From DASWJZ01 sp963814905 (GTDB taxonomy: Bacteria; Pseudomonadota; Alphaproteobacteria; Rhizobiales; Afifellaceae): a stretch of DNA of 64,000 bases. Location: positions 749,937 to 813,936 of the forward strand of contig CAWFEM010000015.1 in NCBI GenBank assembly GCA_963814905.1. The letters run 5' to 3'. The position numbers were made by a program, and so were the translations under genes. Below the pieces are notes generated by a model. The model did not search any database and had not been told where the DNA came from. It was given only the letters and a program-made list of their open reading frames with translations. Within the stretch, counting starts at the first letter, position 1. The number at the start of each line of letters is the position of its first letter. Below, one piece after another: positions 61,432 to 64,000 of this stretch.

Positions 61432-61914
61432 GAGCCGATGATCCTCAACCGAGTTCGCGATTGAGACACTGCATGGAACGGATCGATAGACGCGTCCTGA
61501 GCCTGATGACCCAAAGGGTTGCCTGCCAACCTGTCCGCTAATGAGGCCAAAGGCGCGTGCGTATTCCCATCAAGGCCACGGCCCGCGAGCCGATCACACA
61601 GGCCGTGTGTGGACGCCCCGGTGAATGCAAGAAGTTTTTCGGTGGTTCTGGGCAAGTGATCAGGCGCTGTCGTGTGTCCGGCCTCTAATTGCGGCATCGA
61701 AAGTGCCGCGGGCCCGTATGGAGATGCGCGGATCGGGTCCAACTCGGATACGCGCGCTCTGATGGCGCCCGGCCTGCTCACTGGTTTGCCCGATCCCGTC
61801 TCGATGACCGTTTGCCCCTACTTCACCTCCGACCTTCTCACATAACAGACTCTGGCTGTCCCAAGGGCTCAGGCCATCGCCGGATTCCTATACGTCCCTC
61901 CCTGGGCCATAAGC
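61432..61914 (+). other. Non-coding 3' segment of the left IS110 copy
   Basis: About 480 bases after the transposase, mirrored exactly (apart from one base) by 61951-62433. Open frames within it overlap on both strands and none is convincing. This would be the position of the right-end non-coding region of the element. Confidence 0.5.
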
Positions 61915-61950
61915 CCAGGCAATGCCGAGCGTCGCACGGATTGCCTGGGC
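61913..61950. repeat. Central stem-loop at the inverted repeat axis
   Basis: GCCCAGGCAAT (61913-61923) and ATTGCCTGGGC (61940-61950) form a perfect 11-base stem with a 16-base loop. Relative to the outer arms this stem is offset by two bases, because one arm has AAGCCC and the other AAGCGCCC. Confidence 0.7.
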
Positions 61951-62433
61951 GCTTATGGCCCAGGGAGGGACGTATAGGAATCCGGCGATGGCCTGAGCCC
62001 TTGGGACAGCCAGAGTCGGTTATGTGAGAAGGTCGGAGGTGAAGTAGGGGCAAACGGTCATCGAGACGGGATCGGGCAAACCAGTGAGCAGGCCGGGCGC
62101 CATCAGAGCGCGCGTATCCGAGTTGGACCCGATCCGCGCATCTCCATACGGGCCCGCGGCACTTTCGATGCCGCAATTAGAGGCCGGACACACGACAGCG
62201 CCTGATCACTTGCCCAGAACCACCGAAAAACTTCTTGCATTCACCGGGGCGTCCACACACGGCCTGTGTGATCGGCTCGCGGGCCGTGGCCTTGATGGGA
62301 ATACGCACGCGCCTTTGGCCTCATTAGCGGACAGGTTGGCAGGCAACCCTTTGGGTCATCAGGCTCAGGACGCGTCTATCGATCCGTTCCATGCAGTGTC
62401 TCAATCGCGAACTCGGTTGAGGATCATCGGCTC

Positions 62434-63486
62434 TCAGATGGCCGAGACCTCGTGAAGGTGTGCATCGAAGGCTCTCCCGGTGCTCAGCACGCTCCAGGCG
62501 ATCCGGGCGAGCTTGTTGGCCAGGGCTGTGGCGAGCTTGTTGCGATGCATGCGGGGCGCCGCGTTCTGCAGCCAAGTTCCGAAGCTGAACTTCTCCCAGT
62601 TCTGCGGTCGCATCAGGATGACGTTCGCGGCCTGGATGAACAGGGTGCGCAGATATCGACTGCCGCGCTTGGAGATTCTGCCCAGGATCGAGCGTCCGCC
62701 GGTGCTGTATTGCCGTGGGACCAGGCCGAGCCAGGCTCCGAAGTCACGGCCACGGTCGAAGGCTTCGCCGCTTCCGATGGCAGCCACCACGGCGGTCGAG
62801 ATCAACGGACCGACGCCCGGGATGCTCATCAGGCGAATGCAGTTGGCCTCCTGCTCGCTGATCTCCGCGATCTCCCGGCTGACCGTCTCGATGCGCTCGT
62901 CCAACCATAGCCAGTCTTCGTAGAGGCCAATGATGAGATCGCTCATCCGAGGCGAGAGCTCTTCCTCGCGGTTCTTCAGAATCGCGAACAGCGAGTTGCG
63001 CAGGGATCGAGAGCCCGTCCTGACAGCAATGCCCTGTTCGATGAGGAAGGCCCGGATCTGGTTGATCGTCGCCGTCCTGCGGGAGACGAGGCGCGACCGC
63101 ACGCGATGGCAAGCCTGTAGGTCGAGCTGATCCTGGGTCTTCTCCCGCACGGTTCGCAGGTTCGGGCGCAGCGCCGCTTCGGCGATGGCCTCGGCGTCGT
63201 TGTAGTCGTTCTTCTGGCCCTTCACGAACGGCTTCACATAGATCGCCGGGATGATCCTGGGCTCATGGCCAAGCTGGCGCAGCGTTCGGCTGACGAAGTG
63301 GGCGCTCAGGCAGGCTTCCATGCCAACCACGCAAGGCGGCAACTTGTTGAATGTCTCGGCAAGCGCCAGCCGCTTGATCTTGCGGCGGAAGGCGATCTTG
63401 CCGTCGGCGCCGAAGCCAACGAAGTGGAAGACGTCCTTGCCGATATCGATGCCGATCGAGGCGAGTGCTGGTGTGGTGGCGTCCAT
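62434..63486 (-). CDS. IS110 family transposase (right copy)
   Basis: Same 350-residue DEDD/serine recombinase-type transposase as at 60379, with identical amino-acid sequence. See that entry for motifs. The transposase genes converge on the central stem-loop. Confidence 0.95.
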   Translation of the reverse strand: MDATTPALASIGIDIGKDVFHFVGFGADGKIAFRRKIKRLALAETFNKLPPCVVGMEACLSAHFVSRTLRQLGHEPRIIPAIYVKPFVKGQKNDYNDAEAIAEAALRPNLRTVREKTQDQLDLQACHRVRSRLVSRRTATINQIRAFLIEQGIAVRTGSRSLRNSLFAILKNREEELSPRMSDLIIGLYEDWLWLDERIETVSREIAEISEQEANCIRLMSIPGVGPLISTAVVAAIGSGEAFDRGRDFGAWLGLVPRQYSTGGRSILGRISKRGSRYLRTLFIQAANVILMRPQNWEKFSFGTWLQNAAPRMHRNKLATALANKLARIAWSVLSTGRAFDAHLHEVSAI

Positions 63487-63487
63487 G

Positions 63488-63545
63488 GGCTGCTTCTCCG
63501 GTTAGTACGAAGCAGTCTAGATAGACCGCTTCGGGGGAAGCAGCC
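63488..63545 (-). promoter_or_regulatory. Nested hairpin covering the transposase ribosome site (right copy)
   Basis: Mirror image of 60320-60377, again one base before the transposase start. The retained structure in both copies is simply what identity between the copies predicts. Confidence 0.5.
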
Positions 63546-63597
63546 GGTCCATCCCATTAACAGACACCGATATATCGGCTATCGACCGAAGCGAAGT

Positions 63598-64000
63598 GGT
63601 TCTGTATGTCCATGGAATTGCGGAGTAAGTCGACACCTTTGATCATGCTGCAGGCGACGCGGTTCCGCTTCCGTTTAAGAGCGGCAGACACTCGACTTAT
63701 TCGGTGCGCAGGGGGAAACGAGGGCACGTAGTGCCAATGCGATCAGTGTCTTCCGCAACCACCGGCTCGACCCTCTAGCCGCTATCCCTCCACACGTTGG
63801 GCGGGTGTAAGGTAATTTTCCTAAATGAGAAGCTGTCCCAGTCGCAGGAGCTTCCCCAGCTGGCATTACAAGTCTCAATGCTGCGCTCAACATCGCAAGG
63901 GCGATGGGTGTGTTTGCGCGAAGCTGAGGCGTTTGCGTGAGGCAGCTGAGCAATTCATCGCGGCCCCTACTTCGCCCATGGTGCTCTTGATACATGATGC
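63598..64000. repeat. Outer right arm of the inverted repeat, unidentified
   Basis: Homologous to 59865-60267. It holds an open frame of 106 residues on the minus strand (63675-63995) that matches nothing I recognise and has no ribosome site I would trust. Cut by the window edge. Confidence 0.5.

Larger units (their letters stand above)
60268..61914 (+). mobile_element. IS110-family insertion sequence, left copy
   Basis: Element with one transposase gene (60379-61431), a nested hairpin just before it, and about 480 bases of non-coding 3' sequence. The exact ends cannot be fixed, because IS110 elements have no long terminal inverted repeats and here the two copies face each other. The boundaries given are those of near-perfect identity between copies. 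IS110-family elements carry a guide (bridge) RNA in a non-coding end, so one may lie in the flanks of this gene; that is expectation, not observation. Confidence 0.7.
61951..63597 (-). mobile_element. IS110-family insertion sequence, right copy (inverted)
   Basis: Second copy of the same element on the opposite strand, with the same transposase and flanks. The single seen difference from the left copy within this block is at 62018 versus 61847. Whether this is a true inverted insertion or a fold-back assembly error cannot be settled from sequence alone. Confidence 0.7.
59865..64000. repeat. Large inverted repeat with axis near 61932.5
   Basis: Sequence 59865-61914 reads back on the opposite strand from 64000 to 61951. 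The inner part of each arm (60268-61914 and 61951-63597, 1647 bases) appears identical except for one base (61847 versus 62018). The outer 0.4 kb (59865-60267 versus 63598-64000) is homologous but differs by many substitutions and short indels. The right arm is cut by the window edge, so the total length is unknown. Confidence 0.9.

Noticed and set aside
61689..62176. Overlapping 112-codon frames across the repeat axis on both strands
   Set aside because: They are mirror images produced by the palindrome and have no coding features of their own.
59865..64000. Composite transposon or integrative element
   Set aside because: The only gene content between the two IS copies is IS sequence itself, so no cargo is present to support a composite transposon.
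1..64000. rRNA, tRNA and CRISPR arrays
   Set aside because: No clover-leaf, rRNA-like or regularly spaced direct-repeat sequence was found on reading; a dedicated tRNA and CRISPR scan would settle it.

Overview
The window is high-GC DNA with the gene content of an alphaproteobacterium, most likely a member of the Hyphomicrobiales (Rhizobiales). Supporting this are candidate Irr-type iron control elements, several TRAP and TTT transporters, GntR/RpiR/Rrf2 regulators, and an intergenic palindrome of a type common in that order. The assignment is an inference; no rRNA, tRNA or CRISPR array was seen.

Layout. 1-2006 is the 3' part of an RND efflux pump gene. 2021-7062 is a GntR regulator divergent from an ABC importer operon (binding protein, permease, ATPase, second permease) that ends in a fumarylpyruvate-hydrolase-like gene. 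7079-20250 is a carboxylate/oxalate region. It holds a tripartite tricarboxylate transporter (tctC-tctB-tctA) divergent from a SucCD-like CoA ligase pair, a universal stress protein, a GntR regulator, oxalyl-CoA decarboxylase, formyl-CoA transferase and an ADP-forming acyl-CoA synthetase. Together they could import an acid, activate it to a CoA ester, and decarboxylate oxalyl-CoA to formyl-CoA with CoA recycling. 20271-29612 carries an ABC-F ATPase, a small membrane protein, a TAXI-type TRAP transporter with a frameshifted fused permease, bacterioferritin and its ferredoxin, release factor 3 and a PilZ protein. 29642-32184 is an alcohol dehydrogenase/aldehyde dehydrogenase pair. 32213-33003 is a PIN toxin with a DUF7662-like partner. 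33092-39269 is a DctPQM TRAP transporter with a glutamine-synthetase-like ligase, an N-formylglutamate amidohydrolase-like enzyme and an RpiR regulator. 39351-47727 holds an Rrf2 regulator, an epimerase, a GT8 glycosyltransferase, an RND pump with its adaptor, and a CDF metal exporter.

47728-51540 looks like an acquired island: a cyclase-like gene remnant, then a two-gene unit. The first gene encodes a secreted protein with three VHL-beta-like modules and a C-terminal region resembling leukocidin-type beta pore-forming toxins. The second encodes an unrecognised exported protein. 51642-59602 holds NhaA, a Tat-exported dienelactone hydrolase, a 35-residue membrane peptide, and an iron-linked imelysin / di-haem oxidoreductase / imelysin / DUF1513 operon headed by a cysteine-rich protein. 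The window ends (59865-64000) in a large inverted repeat with two facing copies of one IS110-family element.

Three genes (the TRAP permease, the RND adaptor and an imelysin) each appear to carry one extra base that shifts the frame. The left outer arm of the terminal inverted repeat also shows extra bases compared with the right arm. Part of this may be assembly error rather than biology.
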